DNA of 64,000 nt from Lingula anatina (lineage: Eukaryota > Brachiopoda > Lingulata > Lingulida > Lingulidae): positions 732,011 through 796,010 of the forward strand of contig NW_019775624.1 of NCBI RefSeq assembly GCF_001039355.2, given 5' to 3'. The stretch's first letter is position 1; each line of letters starts with the position of its first letter. This document shows, piece after piece, positions 11,540 through 24,807 of this stretch. A program made the position numbers and the translations under genes. The notes under the pieces are model-generated. The model saw only the letters and a list, made by a program, of their open reading frames with translations. It searched no databases and was not told the origin of the DNA.

Positions 11540-13295
11540 CACCCCCGTCAATTAAGAACTCGGCAAAAGTTGATGAAATAATGTTAAGAGTTTTACAAGT
11601 AAACCCTTCTTATTTTATACTGTGTATGATTTATTTGGGCATTTCATGAATGATTCTGCCTGATAACTGTCTTGTATACTTGATAGAAATCATTACTGTA
11701 TGGTTGACAAACATACCCAAAGTTTGCAGGCAAAAATCTGCTGTATATACATAGAAGTTACTTACATCTTGGACATAATAACGAATTTGTGTCGTTTTTA
11801 TGTCCAAGTAGTTTACATTGATGAAGTTATGTGCGTACATTGCGGAATGGAGTAAATGATAGTAAACGATAGTAAAGACGTGTAGACGCGAACGTAGGCC
11901 TACATGTAGGCCTATGTCTTGTTTGAACACCTAATAAATATATAAATAAACTAGAGGATCAGAGAGGCGATACCGCCTCCGGATATTGTACCACCAGCTG
12001 GAGTAAGCGCATTCGTATGGACCCCCCCCCTTCCAAAAAGGGACACCATCACCAGTCTTGTGCTTGACAAGCTCTATAAGATGCANGGTGGTACTAATAA
12101 ATAAATATCAGGTTGTAATTAAGTCATCTCACTGAGTGGGTCAGTCAGTACTCGCATCCAGACTATCTCTCGAAAGCCTCATTCCTGTATCTCAAGTTGA
12201 TATCGGCATTTTAGCCGATTAATTACGATGTCAGATAGATGGATCTTGCGGTACCTGGATCTAAAGATACGTGGGTTTATAGGAAACTGTTGGTGGATCT
12301 ATCGGAACGTAAATTTAACGAGACGTAAATCTATTGAGACGTGTATGTATAGAGACGTATCTATCGGGACGAATATTTTATTGGGACGTTTATCTATATG
12401 GCGGACCCCTTCAAAAAGAGGATATTTGGATGAAATACAGTTTCATGTTACACTCAATTCTTTATATTATCCATCTCACACAAAGAAAGAAATGACCCGA
12501 TCTTTAACATGTACAATTACCTTCAAGAGTTGATCCAAAATCCATTGGGGGCCTTCCAAACTGTCCATCTCTCTTAACCATATCAAAGATGAGGAAGTGT
12601 TGCAGTCCAAATCTATTGTGGAATAATGATAAAATAAATTTCGTCAATGTTGAACCATATCAATGTCAGTGTGGGCCAAGATACTGTATAAAAGAAATAC
12701 AATCAAACTCATTGCAGCTTTGAATAAAGGTCAAATTACCAATGAAACTAAGAACAAGATTTACTTTAAAGTTAATATTAATGTTGAAATACTGTCAGAG
12801 TACGAAATATATTTATAATCATGCTACTGTACAGTAATGGTACTGTATATGTATGTGCAAGTACATTGTAATATGTGGGTTAATTTACTGTTAGTCTATA
12901 AAGCCTTAGGGTCTGGTAGCACAAAAGAACTTAAGCGTCTAGAGTTTTAAAACATGGTAATTCATGGAAGTACATGGTAAGTTGAACGTTAAATGGTGGC
13001 ACTAGCAAAAGTATAGTAAAAGTACCGGTAGTTGTACATATTCAATGAAATTATTGTATTGTAAGTCTTTCTTGTTTTAAAAGAGTCGCGATATTCCAAC
13101 TATCTGAACTGCTGCTGAGTCATTTTAGTCAAAAACAGACAATAATTTAGATCGATTTAATTCAGGAATAAGTTCATTTGTAAAACCGGTTTTGGACTAT
13201 CTTGAACTTTGTGTTAACAACACGTCACCTGATATGTCTCTACTCGAAGTAAGGGTATGTCTGCACATACGGCACTTGTACTTTTCTTCGGTCAT
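9323..13295 (-). CDS. RNF180: RNF180-like RING-type E3 ubiquitin ligase
   Basis: RNF180 (Rines) is a RING E3 ligase, membrane-anchored in vertebrates. Four coding exons, 5' to 3': 13295-13229 (ATG at 13295), 12612-12521, 10712-9981 and 9535-9323. All junctions are in phase, giving 367 residues. Exon 1 has the N-terminal CRMC zinc-like motif. Exons 2-3 give the conserved stretch around QWILDQLLK, KLTCPKCGGKVGGFDF and CSCG. The centre is long, Ser/Asp-rich and low in complexity. The last exon holds a C3HC4 RING: CSIC, C-x-H-x2-C-x2-C, 13 residues, CPLC. Vertebrate RNF180 is about 590 residues and continues into a C-terminal membrane segment. Here a stop follows the RING closely, but an in-frame donor-like site (AAG/GTACTG) lies just before it. 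A final exon may therefore be missing at the N at 8990. Regulation is not visible. Confidence 0.88.
10869..10914. repeat. (CA)n microsatellite in an RNF180-like intron
   Basis: An uninterrupted CA run of about 23 units. A second, shorter CA run lies at 11514-11539. Confidence 0.95.
10970..12408. mobile_element. Foldback/Mutator-like element with long degenerate inverted arms, 10-bp TSD
   Basis: CTTCAAAAAG occurs directly on both sides (10960-10969 and 12409-12418), a 10-bp target duplication that fits foldback or Mutator-like elements (9-11 bp). The arms at about 10970-11220 and 12228-12408 are inverted relative to each other. Both are built of a degenerate unit of about 20 bases around CGTCCCTATAGATCC. 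The centre carries no recognisable transposase and hosts a Helentron-like fragment. The whole element lies in the intron between RNF180-like exons 2 and 3. Confidence 0.65.
11951..12096 (-). mobile_element. Second copy of the Helentron-like element, collapsed around an N
   Basis: Read on the - strand it has the same two ends as the 5076-6954 element. It ends in the GAGGC/GCCTC-type hairpin and CTAG (11951-11954 on the + strand), and its other end is GTACCACC (near 12087-12094). Only about 146 bases lie between them, with an N at 12086. The core is probably missing from the assembly, or was deleted. The hairpin here is GAGGCG/CGCCTC, perfectly paired. Confidence 0.75.
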
Positions 13296-13769
13296 GTTAC
13301 TAGCTACCTTTCAAGCTATCTCACATTACATTGTCTTTCGTTTATTCGGGCAATGTCCAAAAGTATGACAAACGTGTGCCTTTGCAGAGGTTGGCAACTT
13401 TTTATGACCTTGACCTTGTTCTGCACTGAATTAAACTTGCAATAACTGTAAATAAAAATATAGAAAGAAACGTTGCAATTTTCCCCCAAACGATGTTGTA
13501 TTAAAATATTACCAAGTTTTAAGAGTAACTTGACTGACATTTTCTTATTTTGGTGTATACATTAAACTTCCGGGTTCATACAGCACCCTCTTAAAAATCA
13601 TTTATTTGGGACACAGGATGCAGGATGCAGAAACGTGCAAGCCTATAATTAATGCTGGTAGCAAACTGGTAAAACAAGGCTAGTCAGGAATCACTTATTT
13701 TGCTGATTCAAAATAAAGCCGAGAGCTCCACCATTTCATTGTGTTTGTGGAGCATTTTCAATCTGCAAG

Positions 13770-14618
13770 ATGACCAAGCTGAAGAAATTTTCAGACGCTT
13801 TTTGGGTGAGTGTTTCTTTCAGCATTAGTCTTAGAGAAGAATGTACATGCACATGTAGTTGTATGTCAGTGCTGTTTATGGAACATTCAGTTTTGCTATA
13901 TTTTTATGTGTTCTCTAGATTCAGCTGAGATTTCTGTTCAATCTTGGTAATAAAATAATTATGTAAAACACCCACATACATACATATATGCAGTTAAAAC
14001 GGTAATTTATAAACAAAGCTGGACGAGCAATTACGTACTATTGCTCGGTTTCCAAGAATCGATAATTTTCCCTCTTAGTCATTGTTTCTGAAAGCTTCCC
14101 ATTTTGCTTTATGTTGTGCATCAAAATCGTTCATGTCTAAAATATAATACTATTAATAATAGTTTGACTGAATCAAAATGGTCTTTTTTAATACAACAAT
14201 TAAAAATATGATCTTTCCTTGGGTACATTTGTAGGTACAGTGACAAACTTGTCACTGCTTCACATGTGACTGGTTCAATATAAACAGTAAAAGCTAAATT
14301 GAACTGGTACAGTACATGGAGCAAATTATATCATTTTAGGGCACAGAGTTTTGCAGCACACTTGGTTTCGATACAGTATGCAGACGACTGAAAGATGGAA
14401 GGCAGATGGTCAAAGATGTGGAAGATTTTCTAAAACAGAGGTATCTTGAATTATATCCAAAAATTTTTCAGCAGTTGAAATTCATTTGATTCATTTGCTT
14501 TACATGATGTCATGTTTTGAGGTTTAAAATATCCAAAATGAATATTTGCATGAGGAAAGTAAACGTACAAGTTGTAACAACCTGGCAGTAGGTTGATTTC
14601 CCTCTCTTCCCCCCCCCC

Positions 14619-14669
<51 letters not shown>

Positions 14670-17600
14670 ACGAGTCCACTGTAATCGTTGAAAATCTATT
14701 ATCCCAATAAACATATCATAGATATCATAGAATTGCAAAATTGCTTAAGAACATTTGCAGGTAAATAAAGATTAGTTTAGAGCAGTAAAAGTGCATGGGC
14801 GGTGTTGCGTTCTTTTGTCTCCCTCTCACATCAACACATAGAAACATAGCAGGTAAAAGCTGACCATACACCTCAGCTTGTCATAGCTAAGCTCCCTAAA
14901 GGATAACAATGACTGATAAGTTTTAACTGAAGTTAAATGATTAACATCTTTTGTTGTCATAATGCAGAATGACAATCATTGCTTGAGTAAAGTGCTATCT
15001 TCTATTTACTTAATATATGATAATGCTTTTGCCATTGTGTATATATATAGTACTTACCAGTTTAATATTGCAGCCTATAATGATGATGCTTATATACTTT
15101 TATAGAGGTCATTTTGAAACATCCATTTTTCCCCTTTTGAGAGATGTTAATAATATTCATTATGTAGTTGTTGTTTTTGTCTTATTAAGAATATTACATT
15201 ACCTTATTACATTTATTCATTTGTAAGGGCTAAGATTGAGGAAGACTACCAAAAGAATTTAATAAACTTGACGAAGAAAGCAGGAGGTGCAACTGAAAAT
15301 GGGTAAAGCTATCTACAAGTAGACCTCTTTTATTTTGAAACAGATAACAACAAGTGGATATGTTTTTGTTTCAGTTTGTAACTAGTGCTAGTATGTATAT
15401 TTATGTTGTGAAAGTGTTGTTTGGTCAGAGCTGATATCTTTGGCCAGATATGATCTATCACAGATTTAATCATCTTATCTACTTAAAATGAAAATCACAT
15501 GCTATATAGTGAATTGTTCTTTGAAACGCATGTTAATTGAGAAGTTTTAAAATTGATAATAATGGCCCTAACCCCTATAGTTGTATGTCAAATTTCATAA
15601 CTATCATAGAAGAAAATTACACCATAAGAATATAAGCAAGATGTGACAATTTAGTGATTTATGAAAGAGGGCGGATTAATTTTGATGAAAGAAAACCGCA
15701 TGCATTAGAGGAAAGGAGAGGAGATTTTCTTAAGTAAATATTCTCATTTTGAGAAACACTTGTTTAATGTTTTGGGCATCCCATCATTTTTTCTATGATG
15801 CTGTTTTCCTGCCATTAAACCTTTTCCTCTTTTCATTATGTCCCATGAGGGTATAAAACTGTAGAAACAAAAAAACAAGTGTTAGTTCTGGAACTGAATT
15901 GGTAGGAACAGAAACATTTTACCAAGTGTCAACTTGCTACTCATTTCCCTCTAAGGAAGGGGGATGCACTGATTTCCCCTTAAGGAAGCAGATACACTGA
16001 GTTAACCTTTATATTATATTGTATTTTACAGTACCCTAAGGGCGTCATGGGAAGAACTGAAGTCTCGCACTGAAGCCATGGCCAATGCTCACTTAGAGTT
16101 TAGCCGGGAATTAAATAAAGAAGTGGAAAGATTAAATCAATTCATGACTAAACAAAAAGATGAGAGAAAACAAGTGAGTTTACAAGAAAACTGCACATAA
16201 GAAGCAGAATAACAATTTTAATATATAGAAGACCAACATTTTAATGATAAAATATACGATAAATTGTATGATTAAAACAGTGCCGTTTAGAAATGTCCTA
16301 AAGTTATATTTTTATCTGTAAAGCTTCAAGATTGTTTTCCCAATTTAGACCCTATAAAGCTAAAAAAAGAATCCCAATTGAAAGTTTATAAGAAGTGTAC
16401 CTGAAGTCAATATTTCCTTCTGAGCTTTATCCAGCAATTACATTACAAAAAATTGTCTAGCAATCTAAGATACTATGTGCACCATACAAACACAGCATGA
16501 CAATTTTATTGTTATTAATTAAAAACAAGGTCTAGATTGTTAGAAAGATGGGTGGCAGTCTTTATTGTGGTTCATTTATAACTAAGTTATCTACATAGAA
16601 TTTTTTTAAAAAAAGCATAGTTACACAGAACTTGCTGTTCTTACCTCTGAAAGATTTCTATTTTAGGTGGAAGATACCATGAAAAAAGTCCAAACTAATA
16701 AAATTTCTTTGTACCATAAGACCATTCAGGTAATTTAGTGCCATATATAGTTTTTAATTCCTCTTTCAATACATTAAATGAAGTATTTTGAGACAATGCA
16801 GCTAAAGAGCTACTGTATTTTTTGAAGAAATTAACTTGGGAAAGTTACAAAATAAGCTGTCTTACAAGCTCATAAACAAAGGTTTACTGTACACAGAATT
16901 GAGTGTGATGTTTTCTGTTGTCTCAATAATTGTGTGAATGTTTGTTTTTATAATTTCAGAGCAAAAAGAACTATGAAAGCAAATGTCGCAATTGCGATGA
17001 GGCTCATGAACAATATCTCTCTCTGAATAGTCAGCCAAATATACAAGCTAAGGAAATACAGAAGGTAAGCATTAGTAAAAACAATATCTTACATGCAATT
17101 GTTGAGGGCTTTTTTATGAAATAAAATGATCAAAATATAACTATTTGTTAGCATGTTAATGTTTTGCTGCTGTGCTCTTTGTAAATTTGCTAAATTATGT
17201 TTACTGTTTCCCCTAAGTGACCCCAAATGTAAGGGGTTCTGAATTGTTATCTCTTTTATATGTATTTACATAGTATAAGTTAGTATATACCGATGTGTAC
17301 CAGATGCTTCTAAAAAGTAACAAGACTGGGGTCAGAAACAATTTATTTCGACTCAAAGCAACAAACTACATGCTTTCCCTTAAAAATAATACCCTACAAG
17401 TCCAGTGCACTTTTCTACCTTTCTCTGCCACTCTTGTATACAGTGCTTTAAGGAATCGTCCAGATGCTCTTGCTGACCCCCTTGGGCTTAGTGGGTGGGG
17501 GGCAAAAGGTAATTGATGCAAGATCAGATGAGCAGTACCATGGCCATGTTTGAGCAACCTTATTCATTGGATCTTGCTCTGTGCAGCCATTTTCTTTTTT

Positions 17601-20600
17601 CCCAACTTCAAGGGGACCTGTTTTGAATACTTGGAGGTCATCAAGAGTACCATAACAAAGAGCCTGAGAAAATTTTGGAAGTCCTTGTAGCAGTGCTTAG
17701 AAGCATGGCAGAGAAGAGAGAAAAAGCGCAATTGACTTTAAGAGGGAATTCTTTCAAGATTGAGGAAACTAAGTAGTTTGTTTGCTGAAATTGAAAAAAA
17801 ATTGTGACACCAGCCAGATCACTTATCAGGCACATAGTATGAATGTATGTGCCATTTATTATAACCTGTTGATTAGTGCCTTAAGAGAGAAACAGAATTT
17901 GCATGTTTTTTATATGTGTAAGGTAAATTTATGCTATAATACTGTCTTCTGATGTCGGGGGCTTCTGAAGTAGAATACAAAATTTTAAGTATGAGCTACA
18001 GCTGAAATGCAATTATTTTGTAACAGACTACTAGTGCACAGACTAGAGAGCTATAATGCCATGTTAATGCATCATTCAAAATCACATAGAAAACATTTTT
18101 TGTAATTTTTTTATTTCTCAACAGTCAAAAACCAAATATGAAAAAGCTAAAACAGAACGGGACCAAGCAGGTAACAAAAACATTTTGATGAACTGGACAT
18201 TTAAGTTTGTTTTCAGTGGTTGAACATTATAAAAAATCTGTAAGTTGAGGATTTTCACATCTGACTTGTCATGTTCAAGCAAGCTTAAATGGCCAGTTCA
18301 GTTTTGTAATTTTAGCTCACATGATATCATGACAGTGTTTACACATCTTGAAAAGCCTGTTTCATGAAGTCATGTGCCGATTAATACATAGATATGGGGG
18401 GGGGGGGGGGGCATATTGGCCTCTGCTTGCTTTTTATGTTTATTTGTAGCAAATGGAGTAAAGGACCATGTAATAGTGATTACTTGAGCACTAAATGCTT
18501 TATTTTCTCATGTTGAGCAAATCAGTTCAGTATTTAATCCTTTGAAATAATTAGAAGTAAAAAGAGTCTTTTTTTTCCTTTCCATTAGGAAAATGGACTA
18601 TATATTGCACAGTGTACCTCCTATGAGCATAAACGTGAAAATGCAAATAAGAATAAAAAGGATAATAATGGATGTAAAAAAGTAGCATATGATAGAATAT
18701 AGAAATATAGTTGAAAAGTAATAATGACACAGACCTCACAATTCTCCCTCATCACCTCAGAACAGCTAACACATTATTTTACTCTAGCTTTGCCCTTGTA
18801 CATAATGGCTTTTTTTTTTCAAATATCTATTTTTGCTGCTAATGAGTATGTTTATTGTTGATAGTTTGTAATCATAACTTTTAATCTATTAAAATTTCAA
18901 AACTAAAACTCAAATTCTTGATTTGACATAATCAAAGATGTTAACAAGTGCCATTTTTTAAAAAATATATTATATACTATTAGATTTTTCACAACTAAAT
19001 ATTGTTATATAGATTTTAACAATTATTATCACCATTTTTTCTTTTTCAGATCTTATGTATCGTAGTTCTATTGACTCTTTAGACGGTGCTCGGAGGGAAT
19101 GGGAGAAAGAAATGGAATTGGCATGCAATGTAATAAATATGGAATGGCTTTTAGGAATGACTAATTTTTCAGTTATGACTAAAACATTTTAAACATATAC
19201 TATAATCACTGGTGTTTTCAAAAATCTTTTTATTAAGTTAATTATAAGTGTTTCGTGAGAAGTCAAGTGTATTTTGTTATCATTCATCAAAGATTAAACA
19301 CAAAATGAAAGCTCTGTCATTATTAACTGCCCTGATTTTTTTATTGGCCTGCAGGTAACACAAAAAATGGAGGAGGAGAGAATAGGTTTTTTGAGGAATG
19401 AGCTGTGGATGCATATAAACTTTATCTCTCAGTTATGTGTGGAAGTTGATGATGTAAGTAAAGAACACCTTCTCCCTCTCTTTTACCTGCATTGCAGCCA
19501 AGCAGGTCTATAAGGCAACTTTGTAATCTTCTTCTGACATTTTGCTAAAGAGAAATTTCCACAACAGGTTTTCATTGGTTCATGCACTCTCTCTCTCTCT
19601 CTCTCTCTCTAACATTATATTCATTAATACAAGTGTTCATGTTACAGCATTGTGAAGTTGTTCGATTGAGCCTAGAAAAGTGTGAAGAAGAAGCAGACAT
19701 TATGGCCTTTATTGAAGACAAGAAAACTGGGACACGTAGACCAGGTAACAGAAATATTTCAATTCTTATTCTATTAATTTTGATTGGTAAATTGGGACTT
19801 GTGAAAGACAATAAAACCTCCCATAATGTTAGAACCAGTCAGTGGTGTGCTGCAGAAAAGTGTGACATTCAATTTGAAAAATGGAACAAAATGACACCTC
19901 ATTTTGTCTTCTGTTTCTGATACTTATATTGATCATCATGGTATTGTAGACCCAATTGTATATGAGAGGTATCAGCAGTCATGGGGTGGAAATGGAAACA
20001 GAGTGACAACATTAAGCCGTCGTCCACCTGAGCCTCTTCCTGGTGATAACCGCCACCATGACTTTCGCACAATGCCAAATCCCAAGAGGCCGCCACCACC
20101 AGTAGGAGTATCTTCAGCAACTTTCTTTGTTTCAGAAGGAACCGGTAATTGTAATAAATCCCCGTTCATCAGCAAAAAATTTCATCAGCTATGTTGTGGA
20201 CTCAAAGTTGCAATAATAGTTTCTTCAAACAATAGGTAAACTCAGAGTTATTACCACTCCAATATTTGAGTTTTTCAGCACACATAATTTTTACAAAGAG
20301 TGAAGGGAAAGGGGGCAACTGCAGTCCTAGGCAGGGGTTACTATAGGACCTATAGCCTCAGTCCATGATGAAGGCTTCTTGTGAGACATTGAAATATTAG
20401 AGTGATGATAACTCTGATTTTTAGGTGTTGTTTGAAGAATTTTTATTGTAAAGTTAAATTTTTGTTATGTATATCTTGTGAAAATTGATTTGAACTTGTA
20501 AAAACATGAATGTTTTTTTAGTGGGTAGTGCTTAACTATTGTGGAAACTGATGCTGACTTTTGTTTTTAGTTTTTTTTTGTTTTTTTTTACTCTATATAT

Positions 20601-21887
20601 CACGTTGTTGTTGTAATCATTGCTTTGGTGTAAGTTATTATACAGTTTTTCATAATGTTACATTTAAGTAAGCTTTCAAGTCTGACTTTTGATTTCTTTG
20701 TTATTTATTCTTTTAAATGTAAAATTATATGAACTTCAATGGCTCTGAACATGCATGCTAAATTCTGAGGCTAAGAAAAATCACATTTCTTCAACTTTTT
20801 ATATTGCTTTTGCAGGGCTCATTTCCTTTCATTTTTAATCAAAGAACTTAAAAATATTACAAGAATTGTTTGGGGGGAGGGGGGGTTAAATTTCAGGTTA
20901 AAGGCATTAAAAAGTTTTTTAAATTTTATTTTTATATATTTATTTATTATTTTTTTACTTTTATAATTTAGAATTATTCACTTGGAAATTATAAGGAAAA
21001 TGTTTCAGTGTTTTGAGGTTTCTTATGCAATGCACAACTTAGTTGGGTGTGGTGAGCACAGCCAGGAAAGAGCACTCAGTTTATTTATAGCTTTTCCCTT
21101 TTGCAGACTCAGGTGATGGCTTGTATGCTTCTGTAAATGAAATCTATCCAGACAAACGCAAAACTTACCAAATTATCAAGAAGTTTGAAGCCAAGGTACA
21201 ATGTGGAGGCTACCGCTTGCTCCCTTTCTTTTCTCTTAATTTTGACTGCTTCATTTATTTACATGTGCTTTTATTTTAGTAGTTAATTGTATTATATGTT
21301 TCTGATTCCCATCCCTATGCTTCTTTTTCTTTTCATTGATGTTGTGTCCAATTTTGGCAATAAAAAAATGTCAAAACTGGCAAATGTTCAACTTTCTTAA
21401 AGGGTGAAAAAATGTTCTGGGATATTACAAAACTGAGATTATTTCAATTTTTTTTAGATTATGGCTATTTTGTTATCCTAGTTTTATTACCATTCAAATT
21501 TATTAGATTAACCTCCCTTCTGTATTTGTCAATTATATTAAGCAGTCCCTTGGGTTATTATTTTTTAATGTTCAGCCAAATTATTAGAAAGCACTTTAGC
21601 AAATCTATCAGCAAACTTAGCGCTTATGTTTGTTATCCATTGCTTTCAATAATCCATAAAATGATTGTTTGTTTGTTTATTTATATTAAAATACAGGAAT
21701 CGTGCAGCTTTTTTCCTGTTTTTAGGACAAAGGCGAGATCACAGTCCTTCAGAATGAGATAGTTGAGATTTTGGACAGAAGACAGGGTTATGTACACGGC
21801 AAAGTTTTAAACAGACCACATGCTCACAACGTGAAAGGCTGGTTTCCAGCAGACTGTGTTTCTACTGAAGAAGTTTCACTTATATGA
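13770..21887 (+). CDS. PSTPIP1-like: PSTPIP-like F-BAR/SH3 adaptor protein, complete
   Basis: Thirteen coding exons: 13770-13805, 14340-14440, 15228-15302, 16032-16173, 16667-16729, 16960-17064, 18125-18170, 19050-19129, 19355-19453, 19648-19744, 19950-20144, 21107-21195 and 21726-21887. They sum to 1290 nt (429 residues plus stop); human PSTPIP1 has 416. The N-terminus begins MTKLKKFSDAFW, matching the family's FKDAFW start. The F-BAR helices fill about residues 1-285, followed by a linker with PKRPPPPVG and a DGLYASV segment. A C-terminal SH3 domain covers about residues 365-425. It is recognisable by GEITVLQNEIVEIL and KGWFPADCV, but it lacks a clear ALYDY motif, and the usual WW position reads GYVHG. 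Expected role: membrane curvature and actin coupling at the cortex. A candidate poly(A) signal AATAAA is at 22680-22685. Confidence 0.93.
14609..14667. repeat. Poly-C and (CA)n microsatellite, right copy
   Basis: The same locus as 660-702, but with a longer CA tract. Confidence 0.9.
17285..17835 (+). pseudogene. Decayed mariner-type transposase remnant (right copy)
   Basis: The same relic as at 3361-3903, in the same intron and orientation, with small indels of its own. One is the loss of a few bases in the PPYSLDL region near 17555. It is not functional. Confidence 0.6.
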
Positions 21888-22181
21888 TTGTCTCTAAGCT
21901 TTGGTTTTAATAACAGGCATTAGGGTTTATAGATAATTATTTAATGCTTTGATGCATGTAGATATGTCTTTCAGTTTATTTAGCCTTAGTTTCAGAAACG
22001 ACAATGACCAACTTCCTCATTTTTGAATTTCAGTGGTGCCAACTTTTGTTGCCTAAAGTTCAATGACATTTGATTTAAGTCTGCTACTCCAATCCCACAT
22101 GTCAGACCAGTCTGTTAACTACTTTATTTGTGCTTCTATGGACCCACAAAATCCAAATGATTGGGTGTGCCTCTGTGCTTG

Positions 22182-22480
22182 AAGGGACAACAACTGTTCC
22201 TTGGGCCAGAAAATGGATTTTCCTGGGGTAAACAACATTTTTTCCCAAACTTCCTAATGGTTAATGGATCTGTTCCATCATGCAAAGTTAGTCCCTTTCT
22301 TTTGTAATAATCTCTCAAGAGATTGTTACAGAGGGTACCCATCTGTGGAAGTCACCTTGTCCAATGGCAAGCACAGATTCCAGAATAATTGCGATAACTG
22401 CCATTTTGGTGGCAAGATAGAATTTATTGTATGTATTTATTGTGAAATATGGATGTTATAAGGAGAGTTGTTATCCCTTT
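22182..22480. mobile_element. ~300-bp MITE in the 3' flank of the F-BAR gene
   Basis: Imperfect terminal inverted repeats of about 22 bp: AAGGGACAACAACTGTTCCTT on the left, mirrored by AAGGAGAGTTGTTATCCCTT on the right. There is no coding capacity. The target duplication is not clear. It lies before the candidate poly(A) signal at 22680, so it may be part of the transcribed 3' UTR. Confidence 0.6.
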
Positions 22481-22485
22481 AATGT

Positions 22486-24807
22486 GGTTAAATCCAGACA
22501 AACTTGCTGTTGATGGTCAGAGTCTAATAAATGAGCATGAACAGAGGTTTTGAGAATGAAGAAAATTGGCACACGTAGGATCTGAAGCTCTGGGTAAGTT
22601 AATTGGACCCACATCTCTGCATAGACTGTATATCTAATGAAGGAGTGCTATTTATATATTATCTAATAAGATTGTCATGAATAAAGGTACCTTTATGTCA
22701 TTTATATTACCAGAAGAATGAATGAGCCAGATTTTTTTTTCTCTTTAGAAAATCTGCGTTCGAATTGAGGTGGATAATGTTATTGTTTTCAGAAGAGCTA
22801 TCTTTTCTGTTATGTTCTCTGTAAACTTTGAAAAAAATCAAATTTTTGGAATAATTCTAAAATGTTCTTGTATCGTGTAATCAATTATTGAAAGAATTGT
22901 TTAAAGTGGACATCTCTTATGATGTGATGCTTGTGAAAAATTTCTGTTGAAGAATTTTCAATGCCAAATGAGTCCCCAAAGCTCATATTATTCTTATTAA
23001 ACCTTCAGGGTGTTGTTTTGTCAAAGATTGACTTAAATATAGTTGAATGTTTATTACCATTCATTCATAATGTATAATTTAAAAGGAAGCAGGTATAACC
23101 ATGCAACTAAAAAACAAATAATAAGAAATGCTGGACATTTTGTAGATAAGTCATTGATGTATAAGTAATACTTATGTTATAAAGCATTAAGAACACTGAA
23201 GAATGTATTATTATCATGTATAATTCTGCTTATCATAATGGTGCCAAGGTATGTATATGTGAGTCAAATATGGCTCATGATGTGTGATTGATTTGTTGGT
23301 TATGTCAAAACAGATGTCTGAGAGAGATGCACCATAGCATTAGGTTTTAGAAAAGCAACAAGCATTACCAACTTGCTCATCTGAAAGAAAATTCCAAGCA
23401 AGGTGCACTGCAATCAATAAGAAATCAAGGAGTAGTCATTTGAAAGTTATTATACTGATCCGTGGTCATTTTAATGTTATAAGATGCATGTACAACATGC
23501 AGTGTCATATCGAACATTCATATATGGAATGGATTTTTTATACACTGTATATTTGGAATATTTAAACTAATGTTTGTCCACATTATCCTTTTATTTATTG
23601 TTAAAAGCATGCACTAGTGCAGAGGGAAAACTTTTGACAAAGTGCAATTGTTATGCAAGAAGTCAAATGTCTCCTAAGTTTTTATTTGATAATACTATTA
23701 TTTCTTAATTACATTCCGACATGGGTTTTGTTTTCTTTGATTATTCAATTCAGTCATGTTTATTTGTTATGGACAACTGTTTTCACTGTGGAATGTGGAA
23801 TGCCCTTTTATATACACACATCGTAAAGGCTGTACATCTGAAACATTTAATTGGCCAATTTTATTTTAGTTATTGCATGATTTGTGATATTTTGTAATCA
23901 TTTGTATCAATTGCCCTGTAACAGCCAAATTGTTTTCTGTTTTAGTCAAAATTTTAGGGTTTTTTTTTTTTTTTTTTTTTTTTTTNCAGTGTGAAAGGAC
24001 ATCTAGCCAGGATATGTAGGGGAAAAGAAGAAAATATCTTGGATATTTGAACGGTTTTAATTGCAAATCACTTTGAAGTATTAATATGTCTGTACATATT
24101 CAAGCCTGGCTGTCTAGCTTCATTTTGCAAGAATTTGGTAACACATTTGAACAAAATTGATTTCTTTTGTTTCCCTAAGTAAAATATAATTATAATTTAA
24201 GCAATACTTGAAAATGTTTTGAAGTACATTGTAGTATAAAGGTGAGCTTGGTGATTTCAGGAAGTAATTGATAAGCTACATGTACAAATGTCAAAATGTA
24301 AAAAGACATGCTATTCTAATGAAGAGTTTGAAATTTAAGAGTATTTACTGTTACTTGAGTTAATTTGAGATTATTCCCTTTGCTAATTAACTTCTTTCTT
24401 TATTAGTATGTATTTACTTATGCTTACTGGTATTTGTTGTAAAGGGTATCGGTGCATTACCTGCAGCAGATTGTATTCAAAGTCATTTGTATGGGTTTTA
24501 TCATTTTTAAATTATAATCAATCTAAGATTTGGTCAACATTAAATCTTGACCAGGGATATGAACTTGGTCTTATATCTGAACTTTGATGTAAAAGGGGTG
24601 CTCCTTGCACTTTTTAAGTAAAACTTTTTATTCAACTTTTATAGCGTTTGCTTATATATTTTTTAAAAACGTGACAGCACACCTATTACTTGTAATTGAT
24701 TTCCTTCTTTAATATATGCTTCCAGTTTTCAGGATAAAAAAATTTAAAGTATAAAACTACAATTGCAATAGCTTAGTTAAAATTATACTATTGCTATGGC
24801 TTAGTTA
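22486..24807. other. Intergenic, no gene seen
   Basis: AT-rich sequence between the F-BAR gene and a Harbinger-type element. It holds a poly-T run at 23960-23985 ending in an N (23986). No ORF with recognisable protein content was found on either strand. Confidence 0.6.

Larger units (their letters stand above)
13939..20836 (+). repeat. Right copy of the large duplicated block
   Basis: Counterpart of 1-8989. It lacks the two transposon insertions found in the left copy and therefore preserves their empty target sites (18469-18473 and 18776/18777). Homology ends near 20836, after which this copy continues into SH3 exons that the left copy does not have. Confidence 0.93.
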
